From NCBI RefSeq assembly GCF_019100565.1, contig NZ_JAHRID010000003.1:62001-126000 (forward strand): a stretch of 64,000 nt of DNA. The letters run 5' to 3'. Both the position numbers and the translations under genes were made by a program. Positions 10,401 through 17,719 of this stretch are shown here, one piece after another; position 1 is the stretch's first letter; every line of letters begins with the position of its first letter. The DNA is from Arsukibacterium indicum. GTDB lineage: Bacteria > Pseudomonadota > Gammaproteobacteria > Enterobacterales > Alteromonadaceae. The notes under the pieces were generated by a model. It did no database searches, was not told the DNA's origin, and saw only the letters and a program-made list of their open reading frames with translations.

Positions 10401-11277
10401 CCACATCTGCTACTGTAATCGGCGTATTATCAGGCGCCAGGCGCACTACCGCCCGTTCAATATCACTGAGGTTTTTTACTAAACCAACACCGCGCAACAG
10501 GTATTCGACACCATTAATCTCGCGGCTGCCAGCGCTGACATCCAGATTTGCCGCCATTACTGCATTACTGACGTCGGCCAGGCTAACCTGATAAATTCGC
10601 AGTAAGTCCGGATCAACCTCTATCTGATATTCGCGCTGGAAGCCGCCAATGGAGGCAACCTCACTGATGCCTTCAGCGGCCAGCAAACCAGTTCGTAAAT
10701 ACCAGTCCTGAATGCTGCGCAGCTCGTCAAGATCCCAGCCAGAGGTGCTGTTACCTGTTGGATCGCGCCCTTCTAATGTATACCAGAACACCTGGCCTAA
10801 TGCCGTGGCATCCGGCCCCAGGCTCGGCTGCACCCCAGCCGGTAATGTATCCTCCGGCAGGCTGGCCAGCTTTTCCAGCAAACGGCTGCGCGACCAGTAA
10901 AACTCAACACTGTCATCAAAAATAACGGCAATACTGGAAAAACCAAACATCGATAAGGTGCGCACGTCTTTAACACCGGCCACGCCCATCAGGGCGACAC
11001 TCAGCGGATAACTCAGCTGATCCTCGACGTCCTGTGGCGAACGTCCGGGCCACTCGGTAAAAACAATTTGCTGGTTTTCACCCAGGTTCGGTATTGCATC
11101 CACCGCGACCGGTTTAAGCGGTATGCCGGTTTGCCAGCCAAAAGGCGCATAGCCAACACCAACCACGACAAGCAAAGCACTGATTAAAAGCACCAGCAAT
11201 TTCTGGCGCAGACAGGCGCCAATCAACAGTGAAAACCAGGAGTGCTGTTGTTGCTGCAGGCCAGGTTCAGTGTGCAT
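7483..11277 (-). CDS. cusA: Cu(I)/Ag(I) efflux RND permease, CusA type
   Basis: Start set at 11277 (MHTEPG) because GGAGGT lies 4 bases upstream; a longer frame to 11316 lacks a site. The 1264-residue protein is an inner-membrane proton-driven pump of the heavy-metal RND family. The three methionines that bind Cu(I) in E. coli CusA (M573, M623, M672) have clear counterparts: M730 in FLLMPSLM, M780 in PLGMIET, M869 in QLMLQTGM. The proton-relay Asp is in GTIVDMAIIV. It is about 220 residues longer than E. coli CusA, owing mainly to extra hydrophobic segments in the middle (after the FSPRMEGVKK segment) and a charged insertion around YHSEYKTDAAGNRQ. It overlaps cusB by 11 bases. No CusC-type outer-membrane channel is adjacent. 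Confidence 0.93.
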   Translation of the reverse strand: MHTEPGLQQQQHSWFSLLIGACLRQKLLVLLISALLVVVGVGYAPFGWQTGIPLKPVAVDAIPNLGENQQIVFTEWPGRSPQDVEDQLSYPLSVALMGVAGVKDVRTLSMFGFSSIAVIFDDSVEFYWSRSRLLEKLASLPEDTLPAGVQPSLGPDATALGQVFWYTLEGRDPTGNSTSGWDLDELRSIQDWYLRTGLLAAEGISEVASIGGFQREYQIEVDPDLLRIYQVSLADVSNAVMAANLDVSAGSREINGVEYLLRGVGLVKNLSDIERAVVRLAPDNTPITVADVAKVSTGPAQRRGALDVAGAEAVGGVITVRQGYNPRQAIDNIYAKLNQISRGLPAKAVIDWPHTSAAQVADFAKANALPAWGNDNSQWTLFLQQHPADSWPQWLTLSQLTVVPFYDRSELINETLGTLEQALSLQILITIIVVLVMLWHLRAVFAVSTMLPLAVLLSFIGMKLFAVEANIVALAGIAIAIGTIVDMAIIVSENLIRQRQQQPELTAYVAVQRAMQEVGPAIITAISTTIVSFLPVFSMTGAEGKLFGPLAYSKTLVLLAAAFLALTLLPVLLFLLFSPRMEGVKKYLRSLTARWPRLTLPYNSGTRLRALLLLVLLLAVTGLLAYFWQPLGPAAGLLSNILLVATLLGTVLLFFWLFSLCYLPLLRLVLKVKLLFMLLPLLLVLYGLSIWLGAERVLPWVAADSATAQRYPGMGREFMPALDEGAFLLMPSLMPHTSIAEALDVLQQQDLAIAAIPEVRSVVGKVGRADTALDPAPLGMIETLIQYHSEYKTDAAGNRQYFRYDTVENQFVRDSDGQLISDSQGRPYRQWREHIHSPDDIWQEIIQAAQLPGVTSAPQLQPIETRQLMLQTGMRAAMGIKLAAPDLTTLGQTAIELEQLLRQAPAVQAQTVNAERVVGQPYLEIHPDRAEIARHGLSMQQVQQAIASAIGGMDAGRIIDGRERYPIRVRYMREQRDTLEQLADVLVDTPAGYPLPLQQLAEIRYQRGPQMIRSENTFLTAYVTFAGKPGVAEVEVVAAVAAYLDAKLSSGAWQLPTGVSYSFAGSFEQQQRAATTLLWVVPLALIIIFMLLYLQFRRVSTTLMIFSSIAVAWTGGFIMLDWFGQSSFLNISLFGTNLRELFQLQPYNLSIAVWVGFLALFGIAVDDGIVMASYLKQAFTDSKPGSKAEVRALVLSAAAKRIRPCLMTSATTILALLPVLSATGRGADLMIPMAIPTFGGMLFVLLSVFMVPVLYCAVEERRLR

Positions 11278-13132
11278 AACGACCTCCGGCGCTGAACTGC
11301 TGCTCAATGTCACCACAGCCTTGCATCATAGAGCCAAAATACGGATTTAATACCTCAGTTTGTCTCTGTAACCAGCTGGCGCCCTCACCGTCGCGCGCCA
11401 TAGGACAATATGCCCGGTACCAGCCCTCAGCCAGCATACCCTGCCCGGCCAGCGCTAACAAAGCCTGCACCTGCAGATAGTATTGGGCCCGGGCCTGTTC
11501 AAGGTCAGTGACATGCTGGCTATGACCGGTGCCAGTCAGTAACTGTGCGACGTGCTGCTGTAAATGAGCAGGCCAGCTAACCGCGTTAACGGCGTGCTCA
11601 AAAGCCACAGTCCCTTCTTGCCAGTCGGTTAACCTATCCTCGGTTAACGCCAGGTATAACTGTTGATATGTGTCCAGAATGGCATTTTGCTGAGCTTCCG
11701 TCAGACTGAAGCTGTCTTGCGGCACTAATGCTGTCTGCACTGGCGCTGCTGTTTGGGTGCTCATCTGCTGATGGCCGTGGGCTGCGTGGGGATTACCGGC
11801 CTGACCGTCGGCAGAAAGCATACTGGGCAGCCCCCGGATTTGCAGCTCACTATCTAAGCGAAATGCCCCTTTGCTGACAACCAGTTCGCCTTCTGTTAAG
11901 CCCTCCAGCACCTGATACTGATCAGCAAAGCGCCGGCCCAGCGTAACTTCGCGGCCGCTGTAGGTTGCACTCTGGCCGGGCTGTTGCACATAGACCAGCG
12001 AGCGCTTGCCGGTATGCAGCACCGCAGATGCCGGAATCAGCAGCACATTATCCTCAGTGTCGAGCAGCCTTGCCCGGGCCAGCATTCCGGGTAACAGCTG
12101 ACCGTCCGGGTTGTCCAGCACCGCCCTGACAGTAACGGTGCGCTGGTTGCTGTCCACCTGAGGTTCCAACAGCAATACTTCGGCATCGAATGTTGCTCCC
12201 GGCAGTGCCAGCAATTCAACACTTATCTTCTGCCCCGGCCTGATAGCGCCAAGCTGATGCTCAAAGGCTTCGAGCTCCAGCCAGAGTTTATCCAGCGCCA
12301 GTACGCTGAACAGTGGCTGGCCGGCACTGACATAAGCACCTTCATTCACCATTTTTTCCAGGACCCGACCTGATACCGGCGCACTGATCGTGACCGTATC
12401 CTGCAGGCTCTCACTTTGTAAAATCGTATCAATCTGGGTGGCGGGCACCCCTAACAGCCGCAGGCGGCGCCGTGCAGCGGCCAGGGTGCTGTCGGCCGGT
12501 AAACTACTGCCGCGGGCGCCAGCAAGCTGCTTAGCCTGCACCAGTTCCTGTTGTATAACAATAAGATCCGGATTGAAAATCTCTACCATCGGCTGGCCCG
12601 CAGTGACATCGACCCCGCTGCTATCAAGGTAGAACTTATCAATCCGGCCAGAAGTCCAGGCACTGATAGTTTTCAACCGACTCTGATCGGCAGCCAGCTT
12701 ACCGACTAACGCCATACTGTGCTCGGCCTGCTGCCGCCGCACCGGAGTTAACTCTGGCTGCAGCAATGCCTGGGCCCGCGGGCTTAACCGCACCGCGCCT
12801 TCTGCACTTAACAAAGGGGCCGGATTTAACGAGGGATCGGCAGAATTTTCAGCGTCGTCTGTCGTTACCGGGATAAGCGCCATGCCGCATATCGGACAAC
12901 GATCATCCGGATTGGTGGAGCGGACATGCGGGTGCATTGAACAGGTATAGACGGTGGCGGGTTTATCACCCGTTATCAGCTGCTTTAGCGTGCTTTGACT
13001 TGCCAGCGTGCTTTGCAGAACACTGACGTGTTGGGAATGATCATGCTGGTGTTGCTGGGCGAGCGCTTCGCCGCCAACGAATAATAACACTGGCAAACTG
13101 GCCAGCAAGCCGCTTTTAACCGGGATAAACAT
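11267..13132 (-). CDS. cusB: Efflux RND periplasmic adaptor, CusB type, with metal-binding ends
   Basis: A 621-residue membrane-fusion protein joining the CusA pump to an outer-membrane channel. It has a signal peptide (to about residue 25, EALAQQ), a His-rich stretch (HQHDHSQH), a heavy-metal-binding domain with YTCSMHPHV...CPICGMAL (about residues 61-88), the barrel-sandwich/hairpin adaptor core, and a C-terminal DUF3347-like domain (from about residue 480) with YCPMARDGEGASW. The extra metal-binding modules could capture Cu(I)/Ag(I) and pass it to CusA, replacing the missing CusF; this is inference. It lies between a small secreted protein and cusA, which overlaps its stop. Confidence 0.92.
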   Translation of the reverse strand: MFIPVKSGLLASLPVLLFVGGEALAQQHQHDHSQHVSVLQSTLASQSTLKQLITGDKPATVYTCSMHPHVRSTNPDDRCPICGMALIPVTTDDAENSADPSLNPAPLLSAEGAVRLSPRAQALLQPELTPVRRQQAEHSMALVGKLAADQSRLKTISAWTSGRIDKFYLDSSGVDVTAGQPMVEIFNPDLIVIQQELVQAKQLAGARGSSLPADSTLAAARRRLRLLGVPATQIDTILQSESLQDTVTISAPVSGRVLEKMVNEGAYVSAGQPLFSVLALDKLWLELEAFEHQLGAIRPGQKISVELLALPGATFDAEVLLLEPQVDSNQRTVTVRAVLDNPDGQLLPGMLARARLLDTEDNVLLIPASAVLHTGKRSLVYVQQPGQSATYSGREVTLGRRFADQYQVLEGLTEGELVVSKGAFRLDSELQIRGLPSMLSADGQAGNPHAAHGHQQMSTQTAAPVQTALVPQDSFSLTEAQQNAILDTYQQLYLALTEDRLTDWQEGTVAFEHAVNAVSWPAHLQQHVAQLLTGTGHSQHVTDLEQARAQYYLQVQALLALAGQGMLAEGWYRAYCPMARDGEGASWLQRQTEVLNPYFGSMMQGCGDIEQQFSAGGRYAH

Positions 13133-13187
13133 AGTAAAACCTCTGCATTTGAAATACCGTAAATAACCGTAGGCAACACGGCCGGGA

Positions 13188-13610
13188 TCAAATCAGCAGC
13201 TGGTTTTTTCGCAGATATAAGGGGACAGAAGGTCTTGGCGGAGACGGGTGTACAAAATTGTCTGAATTATGCGAATAAGTTGGCCACAGTTCATTTACCT
13301 GCAACCAACTGACCGATAATACTACTGCCGGTAATGATAAAGACTCAAGCTGGGTTGCCGGAGTGTCGCAGCCAGAACAATTATCATGTGTACTATCAAC
13401 AATTATTGAGCCGGTCGGTGGCACATCAACTTCGCTGATAACACCATGACACGGCGGACTTTCAGTCGACATGACAACATGTTGCTGATAATCAGCAGCA
13501 ATAGCCTGACTAACGAGGCCATTACACAGCAATAAACACCAGGACAGCGCCAAACTGACCATCAACGGGATAGTCCAGTGCTTTTGTCGTTGTACCAATG
13601 TACTTAACAT
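13188..13610 (-). CDS. Small exported Cys-containing protein of the copper operon (DUF2946-like)
   Basis: A 140-residue protein, first gene of the cus unit, ending 55 bases before cusB. It has an N-terminal hydrophobic segment (about residues 14-38, ending AIAA), a CHG motif, a CSGC pair (in NCSGCDTP) and a Pro-rich tail (HPSPPRP). This layout resembles the DUF2946 proteins often found beside copper-resistance genes, but I recognise it only by general shape. Role inferred: periplasmic metal or redox accessory. An internal start at a later Met is possible. Confidence 0.6.
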   Translation of the reverse strand: MLSTLVQRQKHWTIPLMVSLALSWCLLLCNGLVSQAIAADYQQHVVMSTESPPCHGVISEVDVPPTGSIIVDSTHDNCSGCDTPATQLESLSLPAVVLSVSWLQVNELWPTYSHNSDNFVHPSPPRPSVPLYLRKNQLLI

Positions 13611-13685
13611 AGGGTGCTTAACATAATATTTGGAATAGCTGCCGTATTACTCAGTTAGTTTAGCTTATAAATGCCAGAGGCAATT

Positions 13686-13710
13686 GCCGCTAAGATTACG
13701 CTTAAGCGGC
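13686..13710 (-). terminator. Hairpin downstream of the amidase gene
   Basis: GCCGCTAAG-attacg-CTT(A)AGCGGC forms a 9-bp stem with one bulged base between the amidase stop (minus strand) and the cus promoter region. It lacks a clear U-tract, so it may be a weak terminator or a transcript-end stabiliser. Confidence 0.45.
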
Positions 13711-13740
13711 TAACAAGTCAAAATTGCCAGCTTAAGTTTA

Positions 13741-15330
13741 TTACTCGCTTAACTGCTTTACAAAGCCCGGTTGCTGATAAGCTGCCAGTTGCTGTTCCAG
13801 CAGGCTGGCCAATGCTAATAACTCCGGCTCTGTCCAGGGTAACCCAACCAGACTAACGCCTAACGGTAAAATACTACTGAAACCTGCCGGAATTGTCACG
13901 GACGGGTAACCCGCCACAGCTGCCGCGGTTGAGGTACCAAAATTAAAGGCATCGCCCTTAACATGATCAATGGGCCAGGCCGGGCCATATGACGGCAGAA
14001 TAATGGCATCAAAACCCTGCTCTCGCAGATACTGGTCCAGAGCAGCCTCAGAAAGTTGCCGGCTTTGGTTCAGCGCCTGCTGATAACTGACTTTGTCAGT
14101 TTCCAGGTTAATCGCTGCGGCTTGCTGCAGGTACTCCTGGCCAAAAAAGCCCAGGGCTGTTTCGCCAATAGCCTGGTTAAAGGCAACAATTTCAGCCAGC
14201 GTATCGCGCTCTGCCGGCACCTGATAGTCCCGCAACCATTGTTCTAAATCCCGCTTAAACTCGTACACCAATACTTTTAGCTCTGCCTGATACAGCTCAG
14301 GCGGCAACTGCCATCTATCTGTACTGACTACCTCTATACCGGCTGCTGTAAGCGCTGCAGCCAGCTTATCAAGTATCTGTGGCAGGGCTTGGTCTTGCTT
14401 ATCATAGGCACGAACCAGTAATACTTTGCCTGCAGTTGGGGCCTGCCTGGCCGCAGTGCTAAGCGGCTGAGTAAACTGTTGTTTTGCCTGTGGGCTTAGC
14501 ATCGCATCCAGCAGTAACGCGGCACCATAAACCGTTCTGGCCATCGGCCCGGCAATATCCTGCGCCGAGGCAATCGGGATAATGCCCTCACCCGATACAG
14601 CAGCGCGGCTGGGTTTAATACCGACAATGCCATTGATTGCCGAGGGGCACATAATAGAACCGTCAGTTTCGGTGCCAACAGCCAGCAAAGTGAAATCAGC
14701 CGCCACCGCCACGGCAGAACCTGAGCTCGAACCACAGGGTGTGTGACTTAATAAGTGTGGGTTGCGAACCTGGCCGCCAAGCGCAGACCAGCCACTGGCT
14801 GAATTTTCGCCCCGAAAATTAGCCCATTCCGACAAGTTAGCTTTAGCCAGAATAATCGCGCCGGCTGTGCGTAACTGACTGACAAGCTCTGCATCTGCCG
14901 GGGTAAGGTGGCCCTGTAATGCCAGGGCTCCTGCCGTTGTCGGCAGGCTGTCTTTTGTCGCGATATTAGCCTTTAATACCACCGGCAAACCATGCAGCGC
15001 CGAGCGCACCTTACCGGCACGGCGCTCAGCATCCAGCTGCTGTGCCTGACTCATCGCATCAGGGTTAATATCGCTTATCGCCGCCAGCTGATGGCCGCTG
15101 TTGTTATTGCTGGCAATTTGCTGCAAGTAGTAGCTTACCAGCTGCTCTGAGCTCAGCTTGCCATCGGCTAAAGCTTGCTGCGCGGCTGCGGTTGACAGCC
15201 AGGCCGGATTAATCGTGCTCTGTGCCGTGTCAGGCCCGGTGACAGCCGACTGAGGGGCTAAAGGTTGATTACTGCAAGCGCTTAGCGTCAGCAGCACGCC
15301 AAAACCCATAGTTAGAAAAAGATGGCGCAT
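13741..15330 (-). CDS. Amidase-signature family lipoprotein
   Basis: Start placed at 15330 (MRHLFLTMG), 6 bases after AGGGAA; the open frame is 15 codons longer. The 529-residue protein has a lipoprotein signal (LSAC near residue 19), so it is anchored in a membrane facing the periplasm. The amidase-signature fold is shown by the catalytic Lys in GLPVVLKANI and the Gly/Ser-rich segment CGSSSGSAVAVAA followed by GTETDGSI, giving the Ser-cisSer-Lys triad. Family members hydrolyse amide bonds in many substrates; the substrate here is unknown. It resembles secreted amidases rather than GatA, because it is lipidated and stands alone. Confidence 0.88.
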   Translation of the reverse strand: MRHLFLTMGFGVLLTLSACSNQPLAPQSAVTGPDTAQSTINPAWLSTAAAQQALADGKLSSEQLVSYYLQQIASNNNSGHQLAAISDINPDAMSQAQQLDAERRAGKVRSALHGLPVVLKANIATKDSLPTTAGALALQGHLTPADAELVSQLRTAGAIILAKANLSEWANFRGENSASGWSALGGQVRNPHLLSHTPCGSSSGSAVAVAADFTLLAVGTETDGSIMCPSAINGIVGIKPSRAAVSGEGIIPIASAQDIAGPMARTVYGAALLLDAMLSPQAKQQFTQPLSTAARQAPTAGKVLLVRAYDKQDQALPQILDKLAAALTAAGIEVVSTDRWQLPPELYQAELKVLVYEFKRDLEQWLRDYQVPAERDTLAEIVAFNQAIGETALGFFGQEYLQQAAAINLETDKVSYQQALNQSRQLSEAALDQYLREQGFDAIILPSYGPAWPIDHVKGDAFNFGTSTAAAVAGYPSVTIPAGFSSILPLGVSLVGLPWTEPELLALASLLEQQLAAYQQPGFVKQLSE

Positions 15331-15466
15331 TAGTATTCCCTGCTTATTAACAATATTTATTTTGTAATAACCCATCGTAACCGCTTTATCGTGGTTTCCG
15401 GCACCTTTCTATCGCACCCTGCCGGCTGTTGTTCGCAAAAGCAACCATAATCATTTTTAAAGCTTC

Positions 15467-15498
15467 TTGACTCTGGAGTAAGCTCAAGGGTTTATACT
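15467..15498 (+). promoter_or_regulatory. MerR/ZntR-type promoter with 20-bp spacer
   Basis: TTGACT (15467-15472) and TATACT (15493-15498) are separated by 20 bases, the over-long spacing typical of promoters activated by MerR-family metal sensors. The spacer starts ACTCTGGAGT, the same half-site as in the E. coli zntA operator, and its right half (AGCTCAAGGGT) is an imperfect inverted copy. The promoter precedes the regulator remnant and permease, suggesting autoregulation of the operon. Confidence 0.8.
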
Positions 15499-15538
15499 GT
15501 GTCCATAGTCGTTGCCAGCTGATAACAGGAGCAGCCAG

Positions 15539-15988
15539 ATGAAGATTGGTGAGTTAGTTAAACGGCATGGTGTCAGTGTGGATACCATTCGCTTTTATGA
15601 GAAACAGCAGCTATTAAGGCCCAGCGCCCGCTCAGAGGCAGGCTACCGCTTGTAAAGCGAAGCGGACAGCCAGCGCCTGGCTTTTATTTTGCGCGCGAAA
15701 AGTGTCGGTTTCAGTTTGCTGCAAATTCATGAACTGCTGCAAATTGAAGATAACAAAAGCCAATGGCAATGCAGTGATGTGAAAGACAAAGTACAACAAA
15801 AGCTTAAGGAAATTGCCAGGCAGCTGGCGGAACTTCGGCAGTTTCAGCAGGCACTGCAACAGCTCGATCAGGCCTGTTGTGGTGGCAGCATCAGCGCCAC
15901 TGAATGCTCAATTCTGACAGCGCTGGAGCAAGGCAGCACCGTTAAGCCTGAACAGCATCACCCCCACCACCAAAAGGAGCCCGGCTAA
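15539..15988 (+). pseudogene. ZntR-like MerR-family regulator, interrupted by a nonsense codon
   Basis: Starting at ATG 15539 (AGGAG upstream), the frame reads MKIGELVKRHGVSV...YEKQQLLR...GYRL, the MerR winged-helix, then meets TAA at 15653-15655 (codon 39). The same frame continues without further stops to 15988, giving the rest of the HTH, the dimerisation helix and the metal loop ACCGG...TECSIL. By comparison with E. coli ZntR (FRLYTESD) the stop replaces a Tyr codon. A full product would be 149 residues. The metal-loop Cys residues are kept, but the His found in ZntR's loop is Ile here, and a His-rich tail (HHPHH) follows. TAATG overlap couples it to the permease. It is either a real recent nonsense mutation or a sequencing error. 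The downstream fragment alone lacks DNA binding. Confidence 0.85.
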
Positions 15989-17106
15989 TGTTAAGTTTTA
16001 TCGACAATTTCTGGCAGCTATTTGTGCTGTCAGCCCCGTGGCTGCTGGTCGGGTTAGTGGTAGCAGCGATAATGAAAGTCTGGATCCCGATGAGCTGGCT
16101 ACAGCGGCAACTGGGCGGTGATGGCTTAACACCAGTGATAAAAGGTGCACTACTGGGTGCGCCGCTGCCTCTTTGTAGTTGTGGGGTGATCCCGGCCGCG
16201 ATGCAGTTGCGCCGCGGCGGTGCCGGTAAAGGGGCAACTGTTGCTTTTTTAAGTGCCACCCCGGAAACCGGGGTAGATTCGATTTCTGTGTCCTATGTGT
16301 TGCTTGGGCCGGTGATGGCGATAGTGCGACCCGTTGCGGCGATAATAAGCGCCATTGTCTCGGGTTTATTAGTCGGTAAGGCCAGTGAACCAGCAACCCC
16401 GGTCACAGAGCCAGCGCCAGCCCCTGCTCTGCCAACAGCAAAAAGTTGCTGCGCAGGCAAAGCCGCAGCGGTAATCAGCGAACCGGTTAAAGCGTCATGT
16501 TGTGCCACTAATAAAAACAAAGCTGCAAAATTAACGCTATGGCAGCAGGCAAAGCAAGGCCTGCAATACAGCAGCGGCAAACTGCTCAGCGATTTTTACC
16601 TGTGGCTGCTGCTGGGCTTATTTTTTGCTGCGCTGGTGCAAACACTGGTACCAATGGATTATTTAAGCCAGTACGGCAGCAGCATCTGGACCATGCTGTT
16701 AATGGTGCTGATTTCAGTGCCCATGTATGTCTGCGCCACCGCATCAACTCCTATCGCTGCAGCGATGATGCTGGTAGGTATCTCGCCCGGTGCTGCACTG
16801 GTGTTTATGCAGGCTGGCCCGGCCACCAATATTGCTACTATCAGTGTGGTGTATAAAGAACTCGGTAGCAGAGCGCTGGCGGCCTATCTGTTCGGGGTGA
16901 TCGTCATGTCAGTGCTGTTTGGCTGGTTGCTGGATCAGGGCCTGGCCTATTTTGATATCTCGGTGCAGGGCGCGATGCAACATCAGCACTCGGTACTACC
17001 CGGCTGGCTGGAACTGGTGGCAGCCTTTTTGTTGGCAGGCTTGATTCTGCGCATTATCTGGCGCCAGCTTAATCAACGCCGGCTGCGTCATCAGCTGCAA
17101 TCATAA
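15988..17106 (+). CDS. SO_0444-type Cu/Zn efflux permease (DUF318/ArsP-like)
   Basis: A 372-residue membrane permease starting at ATG 15988, one base overlapping the stop of the regulator remnant (TAATG), with AGGAG upstream. The conserved core GAPLPLCSCGVIPAAMQLRRGGAGKGATVAF...TPETGVDS (about residues 54-92) is the signature of the ArsP/DUF318 permeases, and a similar CATASTPIAAAM repeat occurs in the second half. Between the two membrane halves is a cytoplasmic linker with two CC pairs (SCCAGK, SCCATN), likely soft-metal contacts. The pairing with a ZntR-like regulator matches the Shewanella SO_0443-SO_0444 arrangement, giving the role of Zn/Cu export. Metal specificity is inferred from that context. 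Confidence 0.85.
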   Translation: MLSFIDNFWQLFVLSAPWLLVGLVVAAIMKVWIPMSWLQRQLGGDGLTPVIKGALLGAPLPLCSCGVIPAAMQLRRGGAGKGATVAFLSATPETGVDSISVSYVLLGPVMAIVRPVAAIISAIVSGLLVGKASEPATPVTEPAPAPALPTAKSCCAGKAAAVISEPVKASCCATNKNKAAKLTLWQQAKQGLQYSSGKLLSDFYLWLLLGLFFAALVQTLVPMDYLSQYGSSIWTMLLMVLISVPMYVCATASTPIAAAMMLVGISPGAALVFMQAGPATNIATISVVYKELGSRALAAYLFGVIVMSVLFGWLLDQGLAYFDISVQGAMQHQHSVLPGWLELVAAFLLAGLILRIIWRQLNQRRLRHQLQS

Positions 17107-17217
17107 CGTGGCTAAAATCTTTAGATAAATCCTTGTTTTACCCACCGGCGGCTGACAAACGCCGGTGTGGCTGTTACCTTATATAACAGCAACCATTGTG
17201 ACGATAAAGGATGTCCC

Positions 17218-17709
17218 ATGTTAACCCTGCTTGCCCGAATTCTGAAAGTATTGAACTCTGAAGCCTCCCCCTGGCAAATAGGCTGGGGCATTGGTCTGGG
17301 TTTACTGGCCGGTCTACTGCCTTTTGGCCTGCTGACGCTGCTGATTTTGCTGCTGGTGTGCCTGCTCACCGTCAATCTGGCAACCTTTCTGCTGGTATGG
17401 GGCCTGTGCAGTGGCCTGATGTTTATTTTCGGTGATGCGTTGGAAAGCCTTACCTGGCAATATGCACAACATCCAGCGCTGTTGCAGTTGCTGGCCAAAA
17501 GCGAAACCCTGCAATTATTTCACCTGCACCATACCCTGGTGCTGGGCGCCTTTGTGCTGGGCATACTATTACTGCTGCCAGTGGCCTGGCTTGGCACCAT
17601 ACTGGTCAAGCAATATCGTGGCCGGGTGATGAGCAAACTGCAACAATGGAAAGTGGTGCAGATGTTAAAAGCCAGCAAGCTTGTTCAGCTGTATGAAAAT
17701 TTGAATTAA
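17218..17709 (+). CDS. TIGR03546 family membrane protein
   Basis: Start placed at 17218 (MLTLLARIL), behind AAAGGA; the open frame begins earlier but without a site. The 163-residue product has three to four hydrophobic segments and the pattern SPWQIGWGIGLGLLAGLLPFG near the N-terminus, resembling DUF2062-like proteins. This family regularly sits directly upstream of TIGR03545 genes, as here (10-base gap). Function unknown; the pair probably acts together at the inner membrane. Confidence 0.78.
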   Translation: MLTLLARILKVLNSEASPWQIGWGIGLGLLAGLLPFGLLTLLILLLVCLLTVNLATFLLVWGLCSGLMFIFGDALESLTWQYAQHPALLQLLAKSETLQLFHLHHTLVLGAFVLGILLLLPVAWLGTILVKQYRGRVMSKLQQWKVVQMLKASKLVQLYENLN

Positions 17710-17719
17710 GGAGCGAGCA

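Noticed and set aside
12985..13191. 68-codon minus-strand frame at the start of cusB
   Set aside because: Out-of-frame shadow of the cusB N-terminus with no family resemblance.
15689..15988. Independent 99-residue gene inside the regulator
   Set aside because: It is the C-terminal part of the ZntR-like frame after the nonsense codon, with no ribosome-binding site of its own.
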